Shown here: positions 49,667 through 56,948 of the stretch, one piece after another
How positions within the stretch are numbered: the stretch's first letter is position 1
Layout: the number at the start of each line of letters is the position of its first letter
Assembly: GCA_002729525.1 (NCBI GenBank)
Contig: PBYI01000034.1
Location: 81,854 to 145,853 of the forward strand
Source: Nocardioides sp.
Lineage (GTDB): Bacteria; Actinomycetota; Actinomycetes; Propionibacteriales; Nocardioidaceae
Direction of reading: 5' to 3'
Length of the DNA stretch: 64,000 nucleotides
The notes under the pieces: generated by a model
What the model saw: the letters and a program-made list of their open reading frames with translations, nothing else
The model's database searches: none
What the model was told of the DNA's origin: nothing
Program-made: the position numbers and the translations under genes

Positions 49667-50269
49667 TCACACGGTGACGCCGGGCGCGTCCCAGAGGGCC
49701 AGCCAGCGCGAGGTGTCCTGCTCGACCGGGAGGTCCTGGGCGAGCAGGTCGCGCACCGCGAGCTCGGTGAGGTTGTCGCGGCGCCGCTCGCCCGCTCCCC
49801 CGACCGGCGCGAACGGGTAGAACGTGCCCTGCTTGTAGAGGTAGACCAGGCCGAGCGTCGCGCCGGCGGCGTTCTGGAACGGCACGACCGAGCACAGCAG
49901 GGCTGGGCCGAAGCCGGCCTCCTCGAGCGAGGTGTTGACCGCGTGCAGGTCGGTGCAGAGCGACCCGAGGTCCCCGGTGGTCGGGTCGTAGGGCTCGTGG
50001 TCGACCTCCAGCCAGGTGAACCCGAAGCCGTCGTCGCTCACCCGCACCGCGGGAGCCTGACCGGTCGAGCGGAGCAGCGCGACGACGTCGGACTGGGTCT
50101 GCGCGAACGCCGGTCCCGCGGCGGCTCGGTAGCAGACCGCCCCGTCGCCGGTCGGCACCCAGCCGGCCGACGTCTGCAGCGTGAGCGCCGCGGACGGTAC
50201 GCCGAACAGCGCGTCGAGGCGGGCCGGGCGCGTCTTGCTGCGGCCGAGCAGGGAGTCGAGCAGTCCCAT
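49667..50269 (-). CDS. pspAB: PspA-associated protein PspAB
   Basis: This 200-residue soluble protein begins MGLLDSLLGRSKTRPARLDALFGVPSAALTLQ, and has WLEVDHEPYDPTTGDLGSLCTDLHAVNTSLEEAGFGPALLCSVVPF, which I recognise as the PspAB family found beside PspA, PspAA and HtpX in actinobacteria and archaea. Its biochemical function is not known. The ATG at 50269 lies 13 bases after the htpX stop. It ends the psp operon. The start of 49667-50416 as one longer frame is rejected because the extra part is antisense to htpX. Confidence 0.85.
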   Translation of the reverse strand: MGLLDSLLGRSKTRPARLDALFGVPSAALTLQTSAGWVPTGDGAVCYRAAAGPAFAQTQSDVVALLRSTGQAPAVRVSDDGFGFTWLEVDHEPYDPTTGDLGSLCTDLHAVNTSLEEAGFGPALLCSVVPFQNAAGATLGLVYLYKQGTFYPFAPVGGAGERRRDNLTELAVRDLLAQDLPVEQDTSRWLALWDAPGVTV

Positions 50270-50282
50270 CGCGCGGCGCGCC

Positions 50283-51209
50283 TCAGTGGGCGCCGGGGCG
50301 GCTGAGCTCGGCCTGGATCCGGGCGAGCTGCTCGAGCCGCTGCTCCAGCGACGGGTGGGTGGAGGTGAGGGTCTTGAGGTCGACCCCGCGCAGGCTCGGG
50401 GCGATGCACAGCGCACTGGCCGCCGACACCTGGCGCAGGTCGCGGTCGGGGATGGTGTTCATCCGGCCGCTGATCTTCTGCAGGGCCGACGCCAGGGCGC
50501 CGGGGTTCATCGTCAGGTAGGCGCCGGCCCGGTCGGCCGAGAGCTCGCGGTAGCGCGAGAGAAGGCGCAGCAGCACGAAGCTGACGGCGTACACCATGAG
50601 GGAGACGACCAGCACGGCCAGCCACACCGGGACGCCGTTGTTGTCGCGGCGGCCGCCGCCGAAGAACGCGCCGTACTGCGCGCCCTGGGTGAGCATGCCG
50701 GCCGCGATGCCCGCAGAGCTGGCGACGGTCATCACCAGCACGTCGCGGTGGGCGACGTGCGACAGCTCGTGGGCCAGCACGCCCTCGAGCTCCTCGGCGG
50801 TGAGGGTCTGCAGGATGCCGGTGGTCACGCAGACGACGGCACGGTCCGGCGAGCGGCCGGTGGCGAAGGCGTTGGGCACGGCGGTGTCGGCGATGCCTAC
50901 ACGCGGCTTGGGCATGTCGGCCAGCACGCAGAGGCGGTCGATCATCTGGTGCAGCTCGGGCGCCTGCTGCGGGGAGACCTCGCGGGCCCGCATGGCCTTC
51001 ATGGCGACCGTGTCGGAGGAGTACCACTGGTAGACGGCGATGCCGATGCCGATCATCGCCACGACGAGCGCGAAGCCGTAGCCGCCCCAGGAGGCGGCGA
51101 CCGCGCCCACCACGACGACCAGGGCCACGAAGGCCGCGCCGAGCAGGAACATCACGGTGGTCATCCGGGCGGTGAGCCCGGCGTCCCCGACGAATCGTGA
51201 TCGCGCCAT
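50283..51209 (-). CDS. htpX: Zinc metalloprotease HtpX
   Basis: This 308-residue integral membrane protease removes damaged membrane proteins. It has two N-terminal helices (about 14-32 and 36-57), the zinc motif LAHELSHVAHRDVLV with HEXXH, two more helices (around 150 and 190), and the third ligand region ELSADRAGAYLT. ATG 51209 (MARSRFVGDAGLTARMTTVM) is preferred over an upstream start because it gives the normal family N-terminus. It belongs with PspA in envelope stress defence. A tandem 11-bp repeat lies between its start and pspAA. Confidence 0.95.
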   Translation of the reverse strand: MARSRFVGDAGLTARMTTVMFLLGAAFVALVVVVGAVAASWGGYGFALVVAMIGIGIAVYQWYSSDTVAMKAMRAREVSPQQAPELHQMIDRLCVLADMPKPRVGIADTAVPNAFATGRSPDRAVVCVTTGILQTLTAEELEGVLAHELSHVAHRDVLVMTVASSAGIAAGMLTQGAQYGAFFGGGRRDNNGVPVWLAVLVVSLMVYAVSFVLLRLLSRYRELSADRAGAYLTMNPGALASALQKISGRMNTIPDRDLRQVSAASALCIAPSLRGVDLKTLTSTHPSLEQRLEQLARIQAELSRPGAH

Positions 51210-51296
51210 GCCTCGATCATGCCTGCGCGACCCAAGCCTGCCGGTGGGTGCGCTGTGCGTCACCTGTGAGCCCGCGCGGTACGGGCACCTGCCCCG

Positions 51297-51362
51297 GGAC
51301 CAGCCGGGGACCAGCCGGGGACCAGCCCCGGGATCAGCCCGGGATCAGCCCGGGATCAGCCC
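51297..51362. repeat. Six-copy 11-bp tandem repeat within the psp operon
   Basis: Three copies of GGACCAGCCGG-type (51297-51329, the third ending CC) and three of GGGATCAGCCC (51330-51362). The last two copies encode the C-terminal GLIPG and stop codon of pspAA; the others lie in the 135-base gap before htpX. Copy number may change gene spacing and the PspAA end. The remaining part of the gap (51210-51296) holds no other signal I can see. Confidence 0.85.
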
Positions 51363-51623
51363 GTCGTCGGCGAGCATCTCGCGCACCTCGGCGAGCGAGG
51401 CGTCCGGGTGCGGGAGCACCAGGTCGGACTCGACCAGGTCGTCGACGGCGTGCGGCACGCCGACGGTGCGCACGCACTCGAGGAGGTCCTCCAGCGCAGC
51501 CCGGAACGCGTCCTCGTCGCCGGCCTCGACGGCCGCCTCGACGACCTCGTCGAGCTGGTTGAGCCGGCCGAGCGCCCGCTCGGCGACGTCGTACTGCCCC
51601 TCGCCGAGGACCCGGATGATCAT
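51345..51623 (-). CDS. pspAA: PspA-associated protein PspAA
   Basis: This 92-residue protein reads MIIRVLGEGQYDVAERALGRLNQLDEVVEAAVEAGDEDAFRAALEDLLECVR, the PspAA pattern: a short beta strand then an alpha-helical acidic domain. It is found only with PspA and is thought to bind it. Its ATG overlaps the pspA stop by one base (TGATG). The final five residues and stop are encoded inside a tandem repeat, so its C-terminus may vary between strains. Confidence 0.88.
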   Translation of the reverse strand: MIIRVLGEGQYDVAERALGRLNQLDEVVEAAVEAGDEDAFRAALEDLLECVRTVGVPHAVDDLVESDLVLPHPDASLAEVREMLADDGLIPG

Positions 51624-52387
51624 CAGCGGGGCTGCTCGGCCGAGCCGGCCTGACCGTCGGAACCGGCGTCGAGCTCGCCGACCTGCTTGGCGCCCTTGAG
51701 CCGCAGCAGCTCGGTCTCGACGTCGGACTGCGAGCTCAGCGCGTCGAGCTCGCGGGCGATGTCGTCGCCGGCGCTGCCGCTGGGGGCGGTGACGTCATCG
51801 AGGGCGCCGGAGGCGAGCAGCTCGTCGATCGCGCCGGCCCGGGCCTGCATCGCGGCCGTCTTGTCCTCGGCGCGCTGGATGGCCATCCCGACGTCGCCCA
51901 TCTCCTCGCCGATGCCCGACAGCGCCTCGCTGATGCCGGTCTGGGCCTCCGCGGCGGTGTAGGTCGCCTTGATGGTCTCCTTGCGCGTGCGGAAGGCCTC
52001 GACCTTCGCCTGCAGCCGCTGCTGGGCCAGCGTCAGCTTCTCCTCCTCGGCGGCGAGCTGGGCGTGCTGCGCCTTGAGGTCGTCGAGCTGCCCGGCGACG
52101 CCGGACTTGCGGGTCAGTGCCTCGCGGGCGAGGTCCTCGCGGTCGACCTCGATGGCCTTCTCGGCCTGGCCCTGGAGCTTGGCCACCTGCTGCTCGAGCT
52201 GGGCCATCTGCAGCTCCAGCCGCTTGCGGCTCGTCGCGACGTCGGCGACCCCGCGGCGTACCTTCGTGAGCAGCTCGAGCTGCCGCTGGTAGCTGTAGTC
52301 GAGCGTCTCGCGGGGGTCCTCGGCGCGGTCCAGGGCCTTGTTGGCCTTGGAGCGGAAGATCATCCCCATCCGCTTCATGATGCTCAT
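51623..52387 (-). CDS. pspA: PspA/IM30 (Vipp1) membrane-stress protein
   Basis: This 254-residue ESCRT-III-like coiled-coil protein stabilises damaged membranes. It begins SIMKRMGMIFRSKANKALDRAEDPRETLDYSYQRQLELLTKVRRGVADVATSRKRLE, an amphipathic helix then long coiled coils, and has the central EAEAQTGISEAL-type hinge seen here as TAAEAQTGISEALSGI. AGGAG lies nine bases before ATG 52387, chosen over a longer frame. It heads the pspA-pspAA-htpX-pspAB operon, divergent from DUF3043. A perfect palindrome sits in the promoter region. Confidence 0.95.
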   Translation of the reverse strand: MSIMKRMGMIFRSKANKALDRAEDPRETLDYSYQRQLELLTKVRRGVADVATSRKRLELQMAQLEQQVAKLQGQAEKAIEVDREDLAREALTRKSGVAGQLDDLKAQHAQLAAEEEKLTLAQQRLQAKVEAFRTRKETIKATYTAAEAQTGISEALSGIGEEMGDVGMAIQRAEDKTAAMQARAGAIDELLASGALDDVTAPSGSAGDDIARELDALSSQSDVETELLRLKGAKQVGELDAGSDGQAGSAEQPR

Positions 52388-52461
52388 CTGGTGTCCACTC
52401 CTCGCGGGTCCTGGCACGACGCCGCCAGCCTACGGCCCGACGGTAGGATCACAGCCCCATC

Positions 52462-52480
52462 CCGTGCCGAGTCGGCACGG
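52462..52480. promoter_or_regulatory. Palindrome between pspA and the DUF3043 gene
   Basis: CCGTGCCGA-G-TCGGCACGG is a perfect 9-base inverted repeat with one central base. A plus-strand TAGGAT (-10-like) lies at 52444-52449, so the palindrome would fall in the DUF3043 leader, and upstream of the pspA promoter on the other strand. It could be an operator or an RNA hairpin. Confidence 0.45.
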
Positions 52481-52507
52481 ACCACCCGCGAGCACGAGGG
52501 CAGCACG

Positions 52508-53074
52508 TTGTTCGGTCGCAGCAAGTCCGGTCCCACCACCTCCCCCGAGGAGACGGTCGTCGACGCCGACGCCCGGCACACCCAGGGCAAGGGCCGGCCG
52601 ACGCCGACCCGCAAGGAGGCCGAGGCCGCGGCGAAGGCGCGCAACAAGCCGGCCCGGTCGCGCAAGGAGCAGGCGCAGCGCCAGCGCGCCGCCCGCGCCG
52701 AGCAGACCCGCAAGATGCGCGACGGCATGAAGTCCGGCGACGAGCGCTACCTCCTGGCCCGCGACAAGGGACCGGTGCGCCGCTTCACCCGCGACTTCGT
52801 CGACGTGCGCTTCTCCTTCGCCGAGGTCGTCATCCCGCTGATGCTGATCTCGCTGATCGTGCCCAACCTCGTCGTGCCGGTCTTCGCGGTGCTCCTCGTC
52901 GACCTGGTGATCCTGCGGATGCGCCTGCGCAAGCAGCTCAAGCAGCGTTTCCCCGACGAGTCCTACAAGGGCACGACCTTCTACGCGATCACCCGCGCGA
53001 TGCAGCTGCGGTTCCTGCGGCTGCCGAAGACTGCCCGCCGCATCGGCGAGCCGCTGCCCGAGCACTACCGCTGA
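52508..53074 (+). CDS. DUF3043 membrane protein
   Basis: This 188-residue protein starts (M)FGRSKSGPTTSPEETVVDADARHTQGKGRPTPTRKEAEAAAKARNKP, the N-terminal signature of DUF3043, then a basic helical stretch and two membrane helices (AEVVIPLMLISLIVPNLVVPVFAVLLVDLVIL). The function is unknown. The start is a TTG at 52508: no ATG or GTG gives a plausible N-terminus, and homologues begin MFGR. The gene is divergent from pspA and ends at a long bidirectional hairpin. Confidence 0.85.
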   Translation: MFGRSKSGPTTSPEETVVDADARHTQGKGRPTPTRKEAEAAAKARNKPARSRKEQAQRQRAARAEQTRKMRDGMKSGDERYLLARDKGPVRRFTRDFVDVRFSFAEVVIPLMLISLIVPNLVVPVFAVLLVDLVILRMRLRKQLKQRFPDESYKGTTFYAITRAMQLRFLRLPKTARRIGEPLPEHYR

Positions 53075-53092
53075 GACTCCGGGCCGTCAGGC

Positions 53093-53153
53093 CCTGTACG
53101 ACGAACGCGCCGGCGTCCCTCTCACGAGGGGCGCTGGCGCGTCGTCGTACAGG
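53093..53153. terminator. Long bidirectional hairpin between DUF3043 and aldo/keto reductase
   Basis: Arms 53093-53120 and 53127-53153 pair almost fully around CTCACG, with one bulged A. The stem begins CTGTACGACG and ends CGTCGTACAG. It stands between two convergent genes, so a two-way terminator is likely. The GTACGAC step recalls the palindromes at 47040 and 55786. Confidence 0.65.
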
Positions 53154-53167
53154 CTCCGGGCCTGGCG

Positions 53168-54178
53168 TCAGCCGAACATCTCCGAGCGCCGCGGGCTCTG
53201 GGTCTTGCCCGGGTCGCGCTCGGGGAGGTCGCCGAGGACCTCGTCGATCGCGGTCATCAGGTCGGCGTCGAGGGTGACGCCGGCGGCCTTGACGTTGTCG
53301 GTGACCTGCTCGGGGCGGCTGGCGCCGATGATCGCGGCCGACACGTTGTCGTTCTGGAGCGTCCAGGCGACGGCGAGCTGGGCCAGCGACAGTCCGGCCT
53401 CCGCCGCGACGGGCTCGAGGCGCTGCACGGCGTCGAGCACCTCGTCGCGCAGCCAGCGACCGATCATCGCGTCGCCGCCCTTGGTGTCGGTGGCACGCGA
53501 GCCCTCCGGGTGCGGCTGACCCGGCTTGTACTTGCCGGTGAGCACGCCCTGGGCGATCGGCGACCAGACGATCTGGCCGAGGCCGAGCTCGCGGCAGGTC
53601 GGCTCGACCTCGGCCTCGATGACCCGCCAGAGCATGTTGTACTGCGGCTGGCTGGAGACCAGCGGCACCTTGAGCTCGGTGGCCAGCGCGTGCGCGGCCC
53701 GGATCTCCTCGGCGCGCCACTCGGACACGCCGATGTAGAGCGCCTTGCCGGCGCGGACGACGTCCGCGAAGGCCAGCATGGTCTCCTCCAGCGGCGTCTC
53801 GTGGTCGTAGCGGTGCGCCTGGTAGAGGTCGACGTAGTCGGTGCCGAGGCGCTGCAGCGAGCCGTCGATCGACTCCATGATGTGCTTGCGGGACAGCCCG
53901 TGGTCGTTGTGGCCCTGGGGGCCGGTCGGCCAGAAGACCTTGGTGAAGATCTCCAGGCCCTCGCGCCGCTCCCCCGCCAGGGCGCGGCCGAGCACCGACT
54001 CCGCCGCGGTGTTGGCGTAGACGTCGGCGGTGTCGAAGGTCGTGATGCCCTCCTCCAGGGCCTGGCGGACGCACGCGGTGGCGGCGTCCTCCTCGACCTG
54101 GGATCCGTGGGTCAGCCAGTTGCCGTACGCGATGGCGGAGATGCGTAGTCCGCTCGCGCCGAGGTTTCGGAACTCCAT
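53168..54178 (-). CDS. Aldo/keto reductase family oxidoreductase
   Basis: This 336-residue NADPH-dependent reductase has the (beta/alpha)8 fold. The catalytic Tyr-Asp-Lys-His set is visible: Asp in TTFDTADVYANTAAES (Asp and Tyr), Lys in EIFTKVFWP, and His in VDLYQAHRYD. IVWSPIAQGVLTGKYKPG and AIIGASRPEQVTDNV are the cofactor phosphate region. It resembles the YajO/Kv-beta-like group. ATG 54178 is supported by a TACGGT box seven bases upstream. Its substrate is unknown. It is divergent from a GNAT gene over only 24 bases. Confidence 0.94.
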   Translation of the reverse strand: MEFRNLGASGLRISAIAYGNWLTHGSQVEEDAATACVRQALEEGITTFDTADVYANTAAESVLGRALAGERREGLEIFTKVFWPTGPQGHNDHGLSRKHIMESIDGSLQRLGTDYVDLYQAHRYDHETPLEETMLAFADVVRAGKALYIGVSEWRAEEIRAAHALATELKVPLVSSQPQYNMLWRVIEAEVEPTCRELGLGQIVWSPIAQGVLTGKYKPGQPHPEGSRATDTKGGDAMIGRWLRDEVLDAVQRLEPVAAEAGLSLAQLAVAWTLQNDNVSAAIIGASRPEQVTDNVKAAGVTLDADLMTAIDEVLGDLPERDPGKTQSPRRSEMFG

Positions 54179-54185
54179 GTCGCTC

Positions 54186-54195
54186 ACCGTAGTGT
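54186..54195. promoter_or_regulatory. Overlapping divergent -10 boxes
   Basis: Minus strand: TACGGT at 54191-54186, seven bases before ATG 54178. Plus strand: TAGTGT at 54190-54195, seven bases before ATG 54203. The two hexamers share positions 54190-54191. Both genes would be leaderless and could not be fired at the same instant. Confidence 0.55.
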
Positions 54196-54202
54196 CCGGC
54201 GC

Positions 54203-54739
54203 ATGAGCGCCGACGTGTCCGTACGGGTGGCCTGGTCCGACGACGCCGACGCGGTCGCCGCGGTGCAGCTCGCCTCCTGGCGAGAGCAGTACGCCGACCT
54301 CGGGCTCACCGCCGGCCTGCCGGACGACCCCGCCCCGGTGGCCGACGCCTGGCGCGCCGCGATGAGCCGTCCGGCCGACGCCCGCAACCGGGTGCTGGTG
54401 GCGCTGGAGCGCAACCGCGTGGTGGGCTTCGCCGTCACCACGCCGGCACCCGACCCCGACTGCGACCCGGTCTCCGACGGCGAGGTCGCCGAGCTGGTCG
54501 TGGCGCCGGGTGACACCGCCCAGGGGCACGGTTCGCGGCTGCTGCAGGCCGCCGCCGACACGCTGCGCGCCGACCGGTTCACCCGCGCGCTGACGTGGGT
54601 GGTCGCGGCGGACGACGTACGCCGCGGGTTCCTCGTCGGCGCCGGCTGGGCGGCGGACTCCGCCCACCGCGAGCTCGACCTCGACGGCACCGGTGCGACC
54701 ACCGTCAAGCAGGTGCGCCTGCACACCGCCCTTGTCTGA
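54203..54739 (+). CDS. GNAT-family N-acetyltransferase
   Basis: This 178-residue GNAT protein reads VRVAWSDDADAVAAVQLASWREQYADLG at the N-terminus, then GEVAELVVAPGDTAQGHGSRLLQAAADTLRADRF, whose AQGHGSRLL part is the acetyl-CoA loop, and DDVRRGFLVGAGWAADSAHRELD. No membrane segment. It may acetylate a small molecule or protein amine. The stop overlaps the azlC TTG start region by 8 bases. ATG 54203 is supported by a -10 box. Confidence 0.85.
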   Translation: MSADVSVRVAWSDDADAVAAVQLASWREQYADLGLTAGLPDDPAPVADAWRAAMSRPADARNRVLVALERNRVVGFAVTTPAPDPDCDPVSDGEVAELVVAPGDTAQGHGSRLLQAAADTLRADRFTRALTWVVAADDVRRGFLVGAGWAADSAHRELDLDGTGATTVKQVRLHTALV

Positions 54740-55454
54740 GGCCCCCGGCGCCGACCTCGGGGTCCCGCCGCGCGAGCGCCGGGCGATCCTGCGCGACGGG
54801 CTGGGCGTCGGCATCGCCACCGGCGCGTACGGCGTCTCCTTCGGCGCCGTCTCGGTGGCCGCCGGGCTGTCGGTGGCGCAGACGTGCGCGCTCTCGCTGC
54901 TGGTGTTCACCGGCGCCTCGCAGTTCGCCCTCGTGGGCGTCGTCGCGTCCGGGGGCGCACCCCTGGCGGGTGCGGCCACAGCGTTGCTGCTCGGCACCCG
55001 CAACGCCCTCTACGGGCTGCGGCTCGCTCCCCTGCTCGGCTGGCGCGGGTGGCGCCGGGTCGTCGGCGCGCAGCTGGTGATCGACGAGTCGACCGCGATG
55101 GCCTCGGTGCACGACGACGGGCCGCGGGCGCGCCTCGGCTTCCTGTCCACCGGGCTCGCGGTGTTCGTGCTGTGGAACGCGATGACGCTCGTCGGTGCGC
55201 TCGCCGGCGAGGCGCTGGGCGATCCCCGCACCTACGGCCTGGACGCCGCCGTCGGCGCGGCGTTCCTCGGGCTGCTCTGGCCACGCCTGGACACGCTGCT
55301 GGCCCGCCTGGTTGCGCTGGGTGCCGCGGCGGTGGCGCTGGGCGTCGTACCGCTGACACCGGCGGGGGCGCCGGTGCTGGTCGCGGCGGTCGTGCCCGTG
55401 CTCGCCGGGCTGCTCGCCCCGCGGGCCGCAGTCGGTCGCGAGGAGCCGACGTGA
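54732..55454 (+). CDS. azlC: AzlC-family amino-acid exporter subunit
   Basis: This 240-residue membrane protein has about six helices. RDGLGVGIATGAYGVSFGAVSVAAGLS, LSLLVFTGASQFALVGVVASGGAPLAGAATALLLGTRNALYGLRLAP, and VIDESTAMAS match AzlC/YgaZ, the large subunit of the branched-chain amino acid exporter. The start is taken as TTG 54732, just before the GNAT stop, because no other start codon gives the normal N-terminus; the next choice upstream lies deep in the GNAT gene. azlD follows with a GTGA overlap. Confidence 0.88.
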   Translation: MSEAPGADLGVPPRERRAILRDGLGVGIATGAYGVSFGAVSVAAGLSVAQTCALSLLVFTGASQFALVGVVASGGAPLAGAATALLLGTRNALYGLRLAPLLGWRGWRRVVGAQLVIDESTAMASVHDDGPRARLGFLSTGLAVFVLWNAMTLVGALAGEALGDPRTYGLDAAVGAAFLGLLWPRLDTLLARLVALGAAAVALGVVPLTPAGAPVLVAAVVPVLAGLLAPRAAVGREEPT

Positions 55455-55759
55455 GCGGGCTGTGGGTGGCCGTGCTGGTCGCGGCCGGCGGGTGCTACCT
55501 GCTCAAGCTCGCCGGGCTGTCGGTGCCGTCGCACCTGCTGGAGCAGCCCCGGGTGGAGCGGGTCGCCGCCCTGCTGCCCGTCGGCCTGCTCGCGGCGCTG
55601 GTGGCGGTGCAGGTCGTCGCCACCTCCGACGGCGGACTGGCCCTCGATGCCCGGGCCCTCGGGCTGCTCGTCGCGGCCGGCCTGCTCCTGCTGCGCGCGC
55701 CGTTCCTGGTCGTCGTCTTCGGTGCGGCGCTCGTCGCTGCGCTGGTGCGGCTCCTCTGA
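55451..55759 (+). CDS. azlD: AzlD-family amino-acid exporter subunit
   Basis: This 102-residue subunit of AzlCD has three or four helices: LWVAVLVAAGGCYLLKLAGLSVP, VAALLPVGLLAALVAVQVVA, and ALGLLVAAGLLLLRAPFLVVVFGAALVAALV. This matches AzlD/YgaH, the small partner of AzlC. The GTG overlaps the azlC stop by 4 bases. Its end is followed by a perfect 38-base palindrome between convergent genes. Confidence 0.9.
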   Translation: MSGLWVAVLVAAGGCYLLKLAGLSVPSHLLEQPRVERVAALLPVGLLAALVAVQVVATSDGGLALDARALGLLVAAGLLLLRAPFLVVVFGAALVAALVRLL

Positions 55760-55785
55760 CGCCCGCCACCCGACCGACCGCATCG

Positions 55786-55823
55786 CGCGTCGAGCCGTCG
55801 TACATGTACGACGGCTCGACGCG
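55786..55823. terminator. Perfect 38-base palindrome, third TCGTACATGTACGA copy
   Basis: Arms 55786-55804 and 55805-55823 are exact complements with no spacer, centred on TACA/TGTA, with CGTCGAGCCGTC flanking. It lies between convergent azlD and the CHAP gene, 26 and 7 bases from their stops. Position fits a bidirectional terminator; the sequence core matches the copies at 47040-47099. Confidence 0.65.
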
Positions 55824-55830
55824 ATACCGA

Positions 55831-56658
55831 TCAGGTGGGGGCGACGATGAACGCCTGGACGGAGGGATTCCAGGCGAGCCCGGTGCGGGTCTGGTACTTG
55901 CCGAACCCGGTCGTGGTCCCCTGGCCCTGGTTGACCCAGCTCCCGGTGTTCATGTCGATGCTGTCGAAGTAGACCTTGCCGTCGGACTTCTTGTAGACCT
56001 TCGTGACCCAGCCGACGTGGCCGTACTGGTCGGAGGTGTTCCACACGACCATCGACAGTCGGTGCGGCACGGACGAGACGTAGAAGCCCTTGCTCCTCGC
56101 GTCGTCGTCCCAGTTCTTCGCGTTGCCGACGAGGTTGGGGTAGCTGCCGACAGCGGCCTTCCACTTCTCCTTGGCGCCCCAGGTGCAGTAGCCGCGGTCG
56201 GCGGTGTTGGTGGACGACGTGGCGCCGCGCGGTGAGGGCGTGCAGACCCGGGCGCGGTTGGCCGCCGTGTGCGACCCGATACAGCGACGGTTCTCGGTGT
56301 AGCCGGTCCGCGTCGTGAAGTCCGGGCTGAGCAGGGTGCGGCGCCAGCTCGAACGGGTGCCGCCGCAGCCGATGTCGAGGCGCACCTTCGGCGTGGACGT
56401 GGTGGACGACAGCGTCACCGAGTAGTACGCCGCGTTCGAGCGGTTGGGGTAGGCCCACCAGGAGGCCCACTTGCCGGTGTTGCCGGAGCCGTTGTAGTTC
56501 TCCACCCAGATGCCCTGGACGGCGTCGCCGTCGCAGACGACCGTCCCCTGGATGGTGACGTTGGTGGCGGCCGAGGCCGGCGGCGCAACGGCGGCCACGG
56601 GCCAGACGACCGCGGTCATCACGGACACGAGCAGGAACAGGGATCGCAGACGTCGCAC
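55831..56658 (-). CDS. Secreted CHAP-domain protein (putative amidase/endopeptidase)
   Basis: This 275-residue protein has a signal peptide (1-30, ending PPASA), then an unknown beta-rich domain (32-125) with Cys pairs and a run of Tyr and Trp, then a CHAP domain with catalytic Cys158 in YCTWGA and His214 in GHVGWVTKV, followed by the Asp/Asn region YFDSIDMN. CHAP domains cleave peptidoglycan cross-bridges. GTG 56658 was chosen for its signal peptide and GAGGAG site. The gap 56659-56948 to the M4 gene (290 bases) holds a 9-base hairpin (56713-56721/56733-56741) but no known riboswitch that I can recognise. Confidence 0.85.
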   Translation of the reverse strand: MRRLRSLFLLVSVMTAVVWPVAAVAPPASAATNVTIQGTVVCDGDAVQGIWVENYNGSGNTGKWASWWAYPNRSNAAYYSVTLSSTTSTPKVRLDIGCGGTRSSWRRTLLSPDFTTRTGYTENRRCIGSHTAANRARVCTPSPRGATSSTNTADRGYCTWGAKEKWKAAVGSYPNLVGNAKNWDDDARSKGFYVSSVPHRLSMVVWNTSDQYGHVGWVTKVYKKSDGKVYFDSIDMNTGSWVNQGQGTTTGFGKYQTRTGLAWNPSVQAFIVAPT

Positions 56659-56864
56659 GGGTCGCTCCTCAGGACTCGCAAGCAGCGGTACACGACCCTC
56701 GCGTGCACCGTCGACCGCGAGCGGGGTGAGCCCTCGCGGTCCGTGCCGGCTGGGCCTTCGTCCTTCCCCGGTGGACGGAGCGTAGGGCTGCGAGAGCCCC
56801 CTGGGAACGACGTACGGCGTTGTTGTCCGACGGGCTCCTCGCGAGCACAACCAGCCCCCGGACA

Positions 56865-56911
56865 CCACGAGGGGCCCGCCGCCGGTCCGCAACGGCACGA
56901 GCCCCTCGTGG
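56865..56911 (-). terminator. Hairpin after the M4 peptidase gene
   Basis: Perfect 11-base arms CCACGAGGGGC (56865-56875) and GCCCCTCGTGG (56901-56911) around 25 bases, 38 bases beyond the peptidase stop. It probably ends that message. Confidence 0.5.
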
Positions 56912-56948
56912 CCTCCTGCTGGGGGGCAGGGAGCCGGGTCGGATCAGG

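Noticed and set aside
51297..51362. Short repeats as a CRISPR array
   Set aside because: Units are 11 bases with no spacers; no cas gene is near. The same holds for the 10-base array at 35881.
56659..56860. Possible c-di-AMP or other riboswitch before the secreted CHAP gene
   Set aside because: Wall hydrolase genes in this phylum often have one, but I could not match the conserved blocks; only a 9-base hairpin is visible.
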